Below are positions 50,421 to 64,000 of a stretch of DNA of 64,000 bases, piece after piece. This DNA comes from Linyphia triangularis (taxonomy: Eukaryota > Arthropoda > Arachnida > Araneae > Linyphiidae), in the NCBI GenBank assembly GCA_963978545.1, contig OZ021722.1:11065401-11129400 (forward strand). Reading direction: 5' to 3'. The first letter of the stretch is position 1, and the number at the start of each line of letters is the position of its first letter. Both the position numbers and the translations under genes were made by a program. The notes beneath the pieces are model-generated. The model did no database searches and had not been told where the DNA came from. It saw only the letters and a program-made list of their open reading frames with translations.

Positions 50421-53400
50421 AAGAAATTTTTTTAAAGTGCCCTTTTTTGGACCAACTTTAGACCCACTTGTTATTTAGTTAGTGTTATAAAATTGGAATT
50501 GGAGATTCTCCTTCAAATTAGCTTCAATTTCGCAAATGGGAAAAAATTTAGAAAATTTTACTTTTTGGACAATAATTCATTGAAAAGTCCCCCATGTGTT
50601 TTAAAGGGGAATTGTATTTTCGAGAAAATGGCTCAAATGCTTTCAAAATGTGATTTTAAGTTGGATATATTTTTATAGGCATTCTTGTACCAAATTTGTA
50701 ATAAAAATCAGTATTATATTATCAAAAATTCCATTTTTTAAAAATCGTGAAATTTTTCACTTTCGTGGGTATTGAATGGAAAATTTAATTTTTAAAAAAT
50801 TGTTTTAAATTGCATTTTCTTTATCAGAAACACTTTATAAATTAAACTAAGTTCAAAATTTGGCAAACAAATTATGTTTGATAAGGTATATGAAAAGTTG
50901 AAATTTTGAAACGAAAGTGCTAAGGAACTGTTTTTAAGTCGTTTTATTACTTTGTTTTACTTCGATTTATAGTGCTAAAGTACCATTTTATAAGCAAATT
51001 ATTTGATCAGAATGAAATCGGGTGATGACTTTTATGATCCTAGACAACCAATTAAGGTTCAATTTAGAAATTTGAGATTTGCCTTAGGATTGTCAAGGCT
51101 AATGTATTTTCAAAGGGATTTAACGACTTTTTTTCTGCAGTAACTGGGTTTTGAGTAGTAAAATTTCACTTTAATGACGATTTGAAAGTGGAAATCGATT
51201 CGGGTGATGATTTCGGTTACCCTAGTTACAAAAAGATTGTAAAATTTTGAAAATTTAGAAATGTGAAACTTTCCATACGATAAACATGGGGGAAGCAAAA
51301 ATGAAATTTTTTGAAAGTGCCCTTTTTTGGACCAACTTTAGACCCACTTGTTATTTAGTTAGTGTTATAAAATTGGAATTGGAGATTCTCCTACAAATTA
51401 GCTTCAATTTCGCAAATGGGAAAAAATTTAGAAAATTTTACTTTTTGGACAATAATTCATTGAAAAGTCCCCCATGTGTTTTAAAGGGGAATTGTATTTT
51501 CGAGAAAATGGCTCAAATGCTTTGAAAGTGTGATTTTAAGTTGGATATATTTTTATAGGCATTCTTGTACCAAATTTGAAATAAAAATCAGTATTATATT
51601 ATCAAAAATTCCATTTTTTAAAAATCGTGAAATTTTTCATTATCGAGGGTATTGAATGGAAAATTTAATTTTTTAAAAATTGTTTTAAATTGCATTTTCT
51701 TTATCAAAAACACTTTATAAATTAAACTAAGTTCAAAATTTGGCAAACAAATCATTTTTGATAAGGTATATGAGAAATTGAAATTTTGAAACGAAAGTGC
51801 TAAGGAACTGTTTTTAAGTCGTATTATTACTTTGTTTTACTTCGATTTATAGTGCTAAAGTACCATTTTATAAGCAAATTATTTGATCAGAATGAAATCG
51901 GGTGATGACTTTTATGATCCTAGACAACAAATTAAGGTTCAATTTTGAAAATTGAGAATTTGAGATTTGCCTTAGGATCGACAAGGCTAATGTATTTTTC
52001 TGCAATAACTGCGTTTTGAGTAGTAAAATTTCACTTTAATGACGATTTGAAAGTGGAAATCGATTCGGGGGATGATTTCGGTTACCCTAGTTAGAAAAAG
52101 ATTGTAAAATTTTGAAAATTTAGAAATGTGAAACTTTCCATACGATAAACATGGGGGAAAGCAAAAATGAAATTTTTTGAAAGTGATCTTTTTTGGACCA
52201 ACTTTAGACCCACTTGTTATTTAGTTAGTGTTATAAAATTGGAATTGGAGATTCTCCTACATTTTAGCTTCAATTTTTCAAATGGGAAAAAATTTAGAAA
52301 ATTTTACTTTTTGGACAATAATTCATTGAAAAGTCCCCCATGTGTTTTAAAGGGGAATTGTATTTTCGAGAAAATGGCTCAAATGCTTTCAAAGTGTGAT
52401 TTTAAGTTGGATATATTTTTATAGGCATTCTTGTACCAAATTTGAAATAAAAATCAGTATTATATTATCAAAAATTCCATTTTTTAAAAATCGTGAAATT
52501 TTTCATTATCGAGGGTATTGAATGGAAAATTTAATTTTTAAAAAATTGTTTTAAATTGCATTTTCTTTATCAAAAACACTTTATAAATTAAACTAAGTTC
52601 AAAATTTGGCAAACAAATCATTTTTGATAAGGTATATGAGAAGTTGAAATTTTGAAACGAAAGTGCTAAGGAACTGTTTTTAAGTCGTATTATTACTTTG
52701 TTTTACTTCGATTTATAGTGCTAAAGTACCATTTTATAAGCAAATTATTTGATCAGAATGAAATCGGGTGATGACTTTTATGATCCTAGACAACAAATTA
52801 AGGTTCAATTTTGAAAATTGAGAATTTGAGATTTGCCTTAGGATCGACAAGGCTAATGTATTTTTCTGCAATAACTGCGTTTTGAGTAGTAAAATTTCAC
52901 TTTAATGACGATAAGAAAGTGGAAATCGATTCGGGTGATGATTTCGGTTACCCTAGTTACAAAAAGATTGTAAAATTTTGAAAATTTAGAAATGTGAAAC
53001 TTTCCATACGATAAACATGGGGGAAAGCAAAAATGAAATTTTTTGAAAGTGCCCTTTTTTGGACCAACTTTAGACCCACTTGTTATTTAGTTAGTGTTAT
53101 AAAATTGGAATTGGAGATTCTCCTACAAATTAGCTTCAATTTCGCAAATGGGAAAAAATTTAGAAAATTTTACTTTTTGGACAATAATTCATTGAAAAGT
53201 CCCCCATGTGTTTTAAAGGGGAATTGTATTTTCGAGAAAATGGCTCAAATGCTTTCAAAATGTGATTTTAAGTTGGATATATTTTTTATAGGCATTCTTG
53301 TACCAAATTTGAAATAAAAAAACAGTATTCTAAAAATCAAAAATTCTATTTTTTAAAAATCGTGAAATTTTTCACTTGCCAGGGTATTGAATTTAAAATT

Positions 53401-55652
53401 TCATTATTAACAAATTGTTTCAAATTGCATTTTCTTAATCAAAAATACTTTATAAATCAAACTAAGTTCAAAATTTAGCAAACAAATCATTTTTGATAAG
53501 GTATATGAGAAGTTGAAATTTTGAAACGAAAGCGCTCAGGAACTGTTTTGAAGCCGTATTTTTACTTTGCATTACTTCGATTTTGTGTGCTAAAGTACCA
53601 TTTTATAAACAAATTATTTGATTAGAATGAAATCGGGTGATGACTTTTATGATCCTAGGCAACCAATTAAGGTTCAATTTTGAAAATTGAGAATTTGAGA
53701 TTTGCCTTAGGATCGACAAGGCTAATGTATTTTTCTGCAATAACTGCGTTTTGAGTAGTAAAATTTCACTTTAATGACGATTTGAAAGTGGAAATCGATT
53801 CGGGGGATGATTTCGGTTACCCTAGTTACAAAAAGATTGTAAAATTTTGAAAATTTAGAAATGTGAAACTTTCCATACGATAAACATGGGGGAAAGCAAA
53901 AATGAAATTTTTTGAAAGTGATCTTTTTTGGACCAACTTTAGACCCACTTGTTATTTAGTTAGTGTTATAAAATTGGAATTGGAGATTCTCCTACATTTT
54001 AGCTTCAATTTTTCAAATGGGAAAAAATTTAGAAAATTTTACTTTTTGGACAATAATTCATTGAAAAGTCCCCCATGTGTTTTAAAGGGGAATTGTATTT
54101 TCGAGAAAATGGCTCAAATGCTTTCAAAGTGTGATTTTATGTTTGATATATTTTTATAGGCATTCTTGTACCAAATTTGTAATAAAAATCAGTATTATAT
54201 TATCAAAAATTCCATTTTTTAAAAATCGTGAAATTTTTCACTTTCGTGGGTATTGAATGGAAAATTTAATTTTTAAAAAATTGTTTTAAATTGCATTTTC
54301 TTTATCAGAAACACTTTATAAATTAAACTAAGTTCAAAATTTGGCAAACAAATTATGTTTGATAAGGTATATGAAAAGTTGAAATTTTGAAACGAAAGTG
54401 CTAAGGAACTGTTTTTAAGTCGTTTTATTACTTTGTTTTACTTCGATTTATAGTGCTAAAGTACCATTTTATAAGCAAATTATTTGATCAGAATGAAATC
54501 GGGTGATGACTTTTATGATCTTAGACAACCAATTAAGGTTCAATTTTGAAATTTGAGATTTGCCTTAAGATTGTCAAGGCTAATGTATTTTCAAAGGGAT
54601 TTAACGACTTTTTTTCTGCAGTAACTGGGTTTTGAGTAGTAAAATTTCACTTTAATGACGATTTGAAAGTGGAAATCGATTCGGGTGATGATTTCGGTTA
54701 CCCTAGTTACAAAAAGATTGTAAAATTTTGAAAATTTAGAAATGTGAAACTTTCCATACGGTAAACATGTGGGAAAGCAAAAATGAAATTTTTTGAAAGT
54801 GCCCTTTTTTTGGACCAAATTTAGACACACTTGTTATTTAGTTAGTGTTATAAAATTGGAATTGGAGATTCTCCTACATATTAGCTTCAATTTCTCAAAT
54901 GGGAAAAAATTTAGAAAATTTTACTTTTTGGACAATAATTCATTGAAAAGTCCCCCATGTGTTTTAAAGGGGAATTGTATTTTCGAGAAAATGGCTCAAA
55001 TGCTTTCAAAATGTGATTTTAAGTTGGATATATTTTTTATAGGCATTCTTGTACCAAATTTGAAATAAAAAAACAGTATTCTAAAAATCAAAAATTCTAT
55101 TTTTTAAAAATCGTGAAATTTTTCACTTTCGAGGGTATTGAATGGAAAATTTAATTTTTAAAAAATTGTTTTAAATTGCATTTTCTTTATCAAAAACACT
55201 TTATAAATTAAACTAAGTTCAAAATTTGGCAAACAAATTATGTTTGATAAGGTATATGAGAAGTTGAAATTTTGAAACGAAAGTTCTAAGGAACTGTTTT
55301 TAAGTCGTATTATTACTTTGTTTTACTTCGATTTATAGTGCTAAAGTACCATTTTATAAGCAAATTATTTGATCAGAATGAAATCGTGTGATGACTTTTA
55401 TGATCCTAGACAACAAATTAAGGTTCATTTTTGAAAATTGAGAATTTGAGATTTGCCTTAGGATCGACAAGGCTAATGTATTTTTCTGCAATAACTGCGT
55501 TTTGAGTAGTAAAATTTCACTTTAATGACGATTTGAAAGTGGAAATCGATTCGGGGGATGATTTCGGTTACCCTAGTTACAAAAAGATTGTAAAATTTTG
55601 AAAATTTAGAAATGTGAAACTTTCCATACGATAAACATGGGGGAAAGCAAAA
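50421..55652 (+). repeat. Array segment with D-A-B and A'-E recurrences
   Basis: Monomers start at 50421 (ATG changed to AAG, frame broken), 51301 (D), 52167 (A), 53033 (B), 53902 (A') and 54783 (E). D-A-B reproduces the register of the ABCD block 15 kb away and A'-E reproduces 46053-47803. The D here has a TTTGAAAG change that stops its frame early. Confidence 0.82.
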
Positions 55653-58600
55653 ATGAAATTTTTTGAAAGTGATCTTTTTTGGACCAACTTTAGACCCACT
55701 TGTTATTTAGTTAGTGTTATAAAATTGGAATTGGAGATTCTCCTACATTTTAGCTTCAATTTTTCAAATGGGAAAAAATTTAGAAAATTTTACTTTTTGG
55801 ACAATAATTCATTGAAAAGTCCCCCATGTGTTTTAAAGGGGAATTGTATTTTCGAGAAAATGGCTCAAATGCTTTCAAAGTGTGATTTTAAGTTGGATAT
55901 ATTTTTATAGGCATTCTTGTACCAAATTTGAAATAAAAATCAGTATTATATTATCAAAAATTCCATTTTTTAAAAATCGTGAAATTTTTCATTATCGAGG
56001 GTATTGAATGGAAAATTTAATTTTTAAAAAATTGTTTTAAATTGCATTTTCTTTATCAAAAACACTTTATAAATTAAACTAAGTTCAAAATTTGGCAAAC
56101 AAATCATTTTTGATAAGGTATATGAGAAGTTGAAATTTTGAAACGAAAGTGCTAAGGAACTGTTTTTAAGTCGTATTATTACTTTGTTTTACTTCGATTT
56201 ATAGTGCTAAAGTACCATTTTATAAGCAAATTATTTGATCAGAATGAAATCGGGTGATGACTTTTATGATCCTAGACAACAAATTAAGGTTCAATTTTGA
56301 AAATTGAGAATTTGAGATTTGCCTTAGGATCGACAAGGCTAATGTATTTTTCTGCAATAACTGCGTTTTGAGTAGTAAAATTTCACTTTAATGACGATTT
56401 GAAAGTGGAAATCGATTCGGGTGATGATTTCGGTTACCCTAGTTACAAAGAGATTGTAAAATTTTGTAAATTTAGAAATGTAAAACTTTCCATACGATTA
56501 ACATGGGGGAAAGCAAAAATGAAATTTTTTGAAAGTGCCCTTTTTTGGACCAACTTTAGACCCACTTGTTATTTAGTTAGTGTTATAAAATTGGAATTGG
56601 AGATTCTCATACATTTTAGCTTCAATTTCTCAAATGGGAAAAAATTTAGAAAATTTTACTTTTTGGACAATAATTCATTGAAAAGTCCCCCATGTGTTTT
56701 AAAGGGGAATTGTATTTTCGAGAAAATGGCTCAAATGCTTTCAAAGTGTGATTTTATGTTTGATATATTTTTATAGGCATTCTTGTACCAAATTTGTAAT
56801 AAAAATCAGTATTATATTATCAAAAATTCCATTTTTTAAAAATCGTGAAATTTTTCACTTTCGTGGGTATTGAATGGAAAATTTAATTTTTAAAAAATTG
56901 TTTTAAATTGCATTTTCTTTATCAGAAACACTTTATAAATTAAACTAAGTTCAAAATTTGGCAAACAAATTATGTTTGATAAGGTATATGAAAAGTTGAA
57001 ATTTTGAAACGAAAGTGCTAAGGAACTGTTTTTAAGTCGTTTTATTACTTTGTTTTACTTCGATTTATAGTGCTAAAGTACCATTTTATAAGCAAATTAT
57101 TTGATCAGAATGAAATCGGGTGATGACTTTTATGATCTTAGACAACCAATTAAGGTTCAATTTTGAAATTTGAGATTTGCCTTAAGATTGTCAAGGCTAA
57201 TGTATTTTCAAAGGGATTTAACGACTTTTTTTCTGCAGTAACTGGGTTTTGAGTAGTAAAATTTCACTTTAATGACGATTTGAAAGTGGAAATCGATTCG
57301 GGTGATGATTTCGGTTACCCTAGTTACAAAAAGATTGTAAAATTTTGAAAATTTAGAAATGTGAAACTTTCCATACGGTAAACATGGGGGAAAGCAAAAA
57401 TGAAATTTTTTGAAAGTGCCCTTTTTTTGGACCAAATTTAGACACACTTGTTATTTAGTTAGTGTTATAAAATTGGAATTGGAGATTCTCCTACATATTA
57501 GCTTCAATTTCTCAAATGGGAAAAAATTTAGAAAATTTTACTTTTTGGACAATAATTCATTGAAAAGTCCCCCATGTGTTTTAAAGGGGAATTGTATTTT
57601 CGAGAAAATGGCTCAAATGCTTTCAAAGTGTGATTTTAAGTTGGATATATTTTTATAGGCATTCTTGTACCAAATTTGAAATAAAAATCAGTATTATATT
57701 ATCAAAAATTCCATTTTTTAAAAATCGTGAAATTTTTCATTATCGAGGGTATTGAATGGAAAATTTAATTTTTAAAAAATTGTTTTAAATTGCATTTTCT
57801 TTATCAAAAACACTTTATAAATTAAACTAAGTTCAAAATTTGGCAAACAAATCATTTTTGATAAGGTATATGAGAAGTTGAAATTTTGAAACGAAAGTGC
57901 TAAGGAACTGTTTTTAAGTCGTATTATTACTTTGTTTTACTTCGATTTATAGTGCTAAAGTACCATTTTATAAGCAAATTATTTGATCAGAATGAAATCG
58001 GGTGATGACTTTTATGATCCTAGACAACAAATTAAGGTTCAATTTTGAAAATTGAGAATTTGAGATTTGCCTTAGGATCGACAAGGCTAATGTATTTTTC
58101 TGCAATAACTGCGTTTTGAGTAGTAAAATTTCACTTTAATGACGATTTGAAAGTGGAAATCGATTCGGGGGATGATTTCGGTTACCCTAGTTACAAAAAG
58201 ATTGTAAAATTTTGAAAATTTAGAAATGTGAAACTTTCCATACGATAAACATGGGGGAAAGCAAAAATGAAATTTTTTGAAAGTGATCTTTTTTGGACCA
58301 ACTTTAGACCCACTTGTTATTTAGTTAGTGTTATAAAATTGGAATTGGAGATTCTCCTACATTTTAGCTTCAATTTTTCAAATGGGAAAAAATTTAGAAA
58401 ATTTTACTTTTTGGACAATAATTCATTGAAAAGTCCCCCATGTGTTTTAAAGGGGAATTGTATTTTCGAGAAAATGGCTCAAATGCTTTCAAAGTGTGAT
58501 TTTAAGTTGGATATATTTTTATAGGCATTCTTGTACCAAATTTGAAATAAAAATCAGTATTATATTATCAAAAATTCCATTTTTTAAAAATCGTGAAATT

Positions 58601-60000
58601 TTTCATTATCGAGGGTATTGAATGGAAAATTTAATTTTTAAAAAATTGTTTTAAATTGCATTTTCTTTATCAAAAACACTTTATAAATTAAACTAAGTTC
58701 AAAATTTGGCAAACAAATCATTTTTGATAAGGTATATGAGAAGTTGAAATTTTGAAACGAAAGCGCTCAGGAACTGTTTTGAAGCCGTATTTTTACTTTG
58801 CATTACTTCGATTTTGTGTGCTAAAGTACCATTTTATAAACAAATTATTTGATTAGAATGAAATCGGGTGATGACTTTTATGATCCTAGGCAACCAATTA
58901 AGGTTCAATTTTGAAAATTGAGAATTTGAGATTTGCCTTAGGATCGACAAGGCTAATGTATTTTTCTGCAATAACTGCGTTTTGAGTAGTAAAATTTCAC
59001 TTTAATGACGATTTGAAAGTGGAAATCGATTCGGGTGATGATTTCGGTTACCCTAGTTACAAAAAGATTGTAAAATTTTGTAAATTTAGAAATGTAAAAC
59101 TTTCCATACGATTAACATGGGGGAAAGCAAAAATGAAATTTTTTGAAAGTGCCCTTTTTTGGACCAACTTTAGACCCACTTGTTATTTAGTTAGTGTTAT
59201 AAAATTGGAATTGGAGATTCTCATACATTTTAGCTTCAATTTCTCAAATGGGAAAAAATTTAGAAAATTTTACTTTTTGGACAATAATTCATTGAAAAGT
59301 CCCCCATGTGTTTTAAAGGGGAATTGTATTTTCGAGAAAATGGCTCAAATGCTTTCAAAATGTGATTTTAATTTGGATATATTTTTATAGGCATTCTTGT
59401 ACCAAATTTGAAATAAAAAAACAGTATTCTAAAAATCAAAAATTCTATTTTTTAAAAATCGTGAAATTTTTCACTTGCTAGGGTATTGAATTTAAAATTT
59501 CATTTTTAACAAATTGTTTCAAATTGCATTTTCTTAATCAAAAACACTTTATAAATCAAACTAAGTTCAAAATTTAGCAAACAAATCATTTTTGATAAGG
59601 TATTTGAGAAGTTGAAATTTTGAAACGAAAGCGCTCAGGAACTGTTTTGAAGCCGAATTTTTACTTTGCATTACTTCGATTTTGTGTGCTAAAGTACCAT
59701 TTTATAAACAAATTATTTGATTAGAATGATATCGGGTGATGACATTTATGATCCTAGGCAACCAATTAAGGTTCAATTTTGAAAATTGAGAATTTGAGAT
59801 TTGCCTTAGGATCGACAAGGCTAATGTATTTTTCTGCAGTAACTGGGTTTTGAGTAGTAAAATTTCACTTTAATGACGATTTGAAAGTGGAAATCGATTC
59901 GGGTGATGATTTCGGTTACCCTAGTTACAAAAAGATTGTAAAATTTTGAAAATTTAGAAATGTGAAACTTTCCATACGATAAACATGGGGGAAAGCAAAA
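55653..60000 (+). repeat. Higher-order repeat ACE, distant third copy, A-C-E-A-C
   Basis: A (55653), C (56519), E (57400), A (58267), C (59133) repeat the trimer found at 39089-44320; the A-to-A distance is 2614. The E unit ends in a type-A 3' half. The last C carries a different 3' half (CACTTGCTAGGG, GATATCGGG) that matches the one after the E at 49551. Confidence 0.88.
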
Positions 60001-63000
60001 ATGAAATTTTTTGAAAGTGCCCTTTTTTGGACCAACTTTAGACCCACTTGTTATTTAGTTAGTGTTATAAAATTGGAATTGGAGATTCTCCTACAAATTA
60101 GCTTCAATTTCGCAAATGGGAAAAAATTTAGAAAATTTTACTTTTTGGACAATAATTCATTGAAAAGTCCCCCATGTGTTTTAAAGGGGAATTGTATTTT
60201 CGAGAAAATGGCTCAAATGCTTTCAAAATGTGATTTTAAGTTGGATATATTTTTTATAGGCATTCTTGTACCAAATTTGAAATAAAAAAACAGTATTCTA
60301 AAAATCAAAAATTCTATTTTTTAAAAATCGTGAAATTTTTCACTTGCCAGGGTATTGAATTTAAAATTTCATTATTAACAAATTGTTTCAAATTGCATTT
60401 TCTTAATCAAAAACACTTTATAAATCAAACTAAGTTCAAAATTTAGCAAACAAATCATTTTTTATAAGGTATTTGAGAAGTTGAAATTTTGAAACGAAAG
60501 CGCTCAGGAACTGTTTTGAAGCCGAATTTTTACTTTGCATTACTTCGATTTTGTGTGCTAAAGTACCATTTTATAAACAAATTATTTGATTAGAATTAAA
60601 TCGGGTGATGACTTTTATGATCCTAGACAACAAATTAAGGTTCAATTTTGAAAATTGAGAATTTGAGATTTGCCTTAGGATCGACAAGGCTAATGTATTT
60701 TTCTGCAATAACTGCGTTTTGAGTAGTAAAATTTCACTTTAATGACGATTTGAAAGTGGAAATCGATTCGGGTGATGATTTCGGTTACCCTAGTTACAAA
60801 AAGATTGTAAAATTTTGAAAATTTAGAAATGTGAAACTTTCCATACGATAAACATGGGGGAAAGCAAAAATGAAATTTTTTGAAAGTGCCCTTTTTTGGA
60901 CCAACTTTAGACCCACTTGTTATTTAGTTAGTGTTATAAAATTGGAATTGGAGATTCTCCTACATATTAGCTTCAATTTCTCAAATGGGAAAAAATTAAG
61001 AAAATTTTACTTTTTGGACAATAATTCATTGAAAAGTCCCCCATGTGTTTTAAAGGGGAATTGTATTTTCGAGAAAATGGCTCAAATGCTTTCAAAGTGT
61101 GATTTTAAGTTGGATATATTTTTATAGGCATTCTTGTACCAAATTTGAAATAAAAATCAGTATTATATTATCAAAAAATTCCATTTTTTAAAAATCGTGA
61201 AATTTTTCACTTTCGAGGGTATTGAATGGAAAATTTAATATTTAAAAAATTGTTTTAAATTGCATTTTCTTTATCAAAAACACTTTATAAATTAAACTAA
61301 GTTCAAAATTTGGCAAACAAATTATGTTTGATAAGGTATATGAAAAGTTGAAATTTTGAAACGAAAGTGCTAAGGAACTGTTTTTAAGTCGTTTTATTAC
61401 TTTGTTTTACTTCGATTTATAGTGCTAAAGTACCATTTTATAAGCAAATTATTTGATCAGAATGAAATCGTGTGATGACTTTTATGATCCTAGAAAACAA
61501 ATTAAGGTTCATTTTTGAAAATTGATAATTTGAGATTTGCCTTAGGATTGACAAGGCTAATGTATTTTCAAAGGGATTTAACGACTTTTTTTCTGCAGTA
61601 ACTGGGTTTTGAGTAGTAAAATTTCACTTTAATGACGATTTGAAAGTGGAAATCGATTCGGGTGATGATTTCGGTTACCCTAGTTACAAAAAGATTGTAA
61701 AATTTTGAAAATTTAGAAATGTGAAACTTTCCATACGATAAACATGGGGGAAAGCAAAAATGAAATTTTTTGAAAGTCCCCTTTTTTGGACCAACTTTAG
61801 ACCCACTTGTTATTTAGTTAGTGTTATAAAATTGGAATTGGAGATTCTCCTACATATTAGCTTCAATTTCTCAAATGGGAAAAAATTTAGAAAATTTTAC
61901 TTTTTGGACAATAATTCATTGAAAAGTCCCCCATGTGTTTTAAAGGGGAATTGTATTTTCGAGAAAATGGCTCAAATGCTTTCAAAGTGTGATTTTATGT
62001 TTGATATATTTTTATAGGCATTCTTGTACCAAATTTGTAATAAAAATCAGTATTATATTATCAAAAATTCCATTTTTTAAAAATCGTGAAATTTTTCACT
62101 TTCGTGGGTATTGAATGGAAAATTTAATTTTTAAAAAATTGTTTTAAATTGCATTTTCTTTATCAGAAACACTTTATAAATTAAACTAAGTTCAAAATTT
62201 GGCAAACAAATTATGTTTGATAAGGTATATGAAAAGTTGAAATTTTGAAACGAAAGTGCTAAGGAACTGTTTTTAAGTCGTTTTATTACTTTGTTTTACT
62301 TCGATTTATAGTGCTAAAGTACCATTTTATAAGCAAATTATTTGATCAGAATGAAATCGGGTGATGACTTTTATGATCCTAGACAACCAATTAAGGTTCA
62401 ATTTTGAAATTTGAGATTTGCCTTAAGATTGTCAAGGCTAATGTATTTTCAAAGGGATTTAACGACTTTTTTTCTGCAGTAACTGGGTTTTGAGTAGTAA
62501 AATTTCACTTTAATGACGATTTGAAAGTGGAAATCGATTCGGGTGATGATTTCGGTTACCCTAGTTACAAAAAGATTGTAAAATTTTGAAAATTTAGAAA
62601 TGTGAAACTTTCCATACGATAAACATGGGGGAAAGCAAAAATGAAATTTTTTGAAAGTGCCCTTTTTTGGACCAATTTTAGACCCACTTGTTATTTAGTT
62701 AGTGTTATAAAATTGGAATTGGAGATTCTCCTACATATTAGCTTCAATTTCTCAAATGGGAAAAAATTTAGAAAATTTTACTTTTTGGACAATAATTCAT
62801 TGAAAAGTACCCCATGTGTTTTAAAGGGGAATTGTATTTTCGAGAAAATGGCTCAAATGCTTTCAAAATGTGATTTTAAGTTGGATATATTTTTTATAGG
62901 CATTCTTGTACCAAATTTGAAATAAAAAAACAGTATTCTAAAAATCAAAAATTCTATTTTTTAAAAATCGTGAAATTTTTCACTTGCTAGGGTATTGAAT

Positions 63001-64000
63001 TTAAAATTTCATTTTTAACAAATTGTTTCAAATTGCATTTTCTTAATCAAAAACACTTTATAAATCAAACTAAGTTCAAAATTTAGCAAACAAATCATTT
63101 TTGATAAGGTTTTATGAGAAGTTGAAATTTTGAAACGAAAGCGCTCAGGAACTGTTTTGAAGCCGAATTTTTACTTTGCATTACTTCGATTTTTTGTGCT
63201 AAAGTACCATTTTATAAACAAATTATTTGATTAGAATGATATCGGGTGATGACATTTATGATCCTAGGCAACCAATTAAGGTTCAATATTGAAAATTGAG
63301 AATTTGAGATTTGCCTTAGGATTGACAAGGCTAATGTATTTTCAAAGGGATTTAACGACTTTTTTTCTGCAGTAACTGGGTTTTGAGTAGTAAAATTTCA
63401 CTTTAATGACGATTTGAAAATTGAAATCGATTCGGGTGATGATTTCGGTTACCCTAGTTACAAAAAGATTGTAAAATTTTGAAAATTTAGAAATGTGAAA
63501 CTTTCCATACGATTAACATGGGGGAAAGCAAAAATGAAATTTTTTGAAAGTGCCCTTTTTTGGACCAACTTTAGACCCACTTGTTATTTAGTTAGTGTTA
63601 TAAAATTGGAATTGGAGATTCTCCTACATTTTAGCTTCAATTTTTCAAGTGGGAAAAAATTTAGAAAATTTTACTTTTTGGACAATAATTCATTGAAAAG
63701 TACCCCATGTGTTTTAAAATGGAATTGTATTTTCGAGAAAATGGCTCAAATGCTTTCAAAGTGTTATTTTAAGTTGGATATATTTTTATAGGCATTCTTG
63801 TACCAAATTTGAAATAAAAATCAGTATTATATTATCAAAAAATTCCATTTTTTAAAAATCGTAAAATTTTTCACTTTCGAGGGTGTTGAATGGAAAATTT
63901 AATTTTTAAAAAATTGTTTTAAATTGCATTTTCTTTATCAAAAACACTTTATAAATTAAACTAAGTTCAAAATTTGGCAAACAAATTATATTTGATAAGG
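60001..64000 (+). repeat. Right part of the visible array, more diverged monomers
   Basis: Monomers start at 60001 (type B ORF), 60870 (type H), 61760, 62641 and 63534 (incomplete). The 60001-60870 pair recalls the G-H dimer at 18136. The last two share AGTACCCCATG, and the final one has several private changes (TCAAGTGGG, GTGTTATTTT, GGGTGTTGAATGG), suggesting that homogenisation weakens towards the right. Confidence 0.85.

Larger units (their letters stand above)
11490..64000 (+). repeat. Tandem satellite array, ~870-bp monomers, continues past the right edge
   Basis: About 60 monomers lie head to tail on one strand. Using the monomer's ATGAAATTTTTTGAAAG as phase point, starts are near 11967, 12843, 13735, 14603, 15485, 16376, 17247, 18136, 19005, 19896, 20765, 21654, 22535, 23416, 24286, 25152, 26018 and onward to 63534. 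Spacings fall in classes near 866, 869, 881 and 890. These are explained mainly by a 23-base indel in the linker (extra CAAAGGGATTTAACGAC and T tract) and an 8-base deletion next to the dyad TCAATTTTGAAAATTGA. The sequence is AT-rich. The open frame of up to 125 codons in each monomer is broken at 16376, 44321, 47804 and 50421 and varies at amino-acid-changing sites, so I do not annotate it as coding. Confidence 0.97.

Noticed and set aside
11490..64000. CRISPR-like array
   Set aside because: The repeats are about 870 bases, directly adjacent without short unique spacers, in eukaryotic-type sequence, so this is satellite DNA.

Overview
The window looks like nuclear DNA of an arthropod. It is strongly AT-rich, intergenic in character, and contains a Gypsy-type LTR retrotransposon, a mariner-type transposase relic and a long satellite array. 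A chelicerate (spider-like) host is a guess from the coiled-coil style of the Gag protein and is not proven. There is no host protein-coding gene I can support; the only convincing intact coding region is the 862-codon retrotransposon ORF.

Layout. Bases 1-752 are the end of a satellite tract. A short linker (753-873) leads into a 2.6 kb repeated segment that I call block A (copy 1, 874-3503). An LTR element (3504-7108, two 466-bp LTRs) sits exactly at the end of copy 1. It is followed directly by a second, 5'-truncated copy of block A (7109-9613). The natural continuation of block A (9614-10847) follows and contains a decayed mariner-family transposase fragment. A third, 3'-truncated copy of block A (10848-11489) then abuts a satellite array that runs from 11490 to the right edge and beyond.

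The array holds about 60 direct tandem monomers of about 865-893 bp, all in the same orientation. Monomers fall into recognisable types (A-H below) arranged in higher-order repeats: a 3481-bp tetramer repeated three times, a 2615-bp trimer, a 3483-bp tetramer and a 1760-bp dimer. Blocks recur at distant places, and the monomers are mosaics of two sequence states. Both the left edge and the last monomers of the window carry more private changes than the core. Each monomer carries an ORF of roughly 60-125 codons, but it is broken in several copies and I do not regard it as a gene.

The most informative part is the left flank. The LTR element lacks a target-site duplication and joins the end of one block A copy to an internal point of another, as expected from recombination between two separately inserted elements. 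Its two LTRs differ at seven sites, all within one 76-bp stretch. Its ORF is an in-frame deletion product joining Gag and protease to the C-terminal end of integrase. Block A itself shows a chain of small candidate exons whose splice-site dinucleotides and exon lengths persist in three copies, which suggests a former or present spliced, probably noncoding, transcript.
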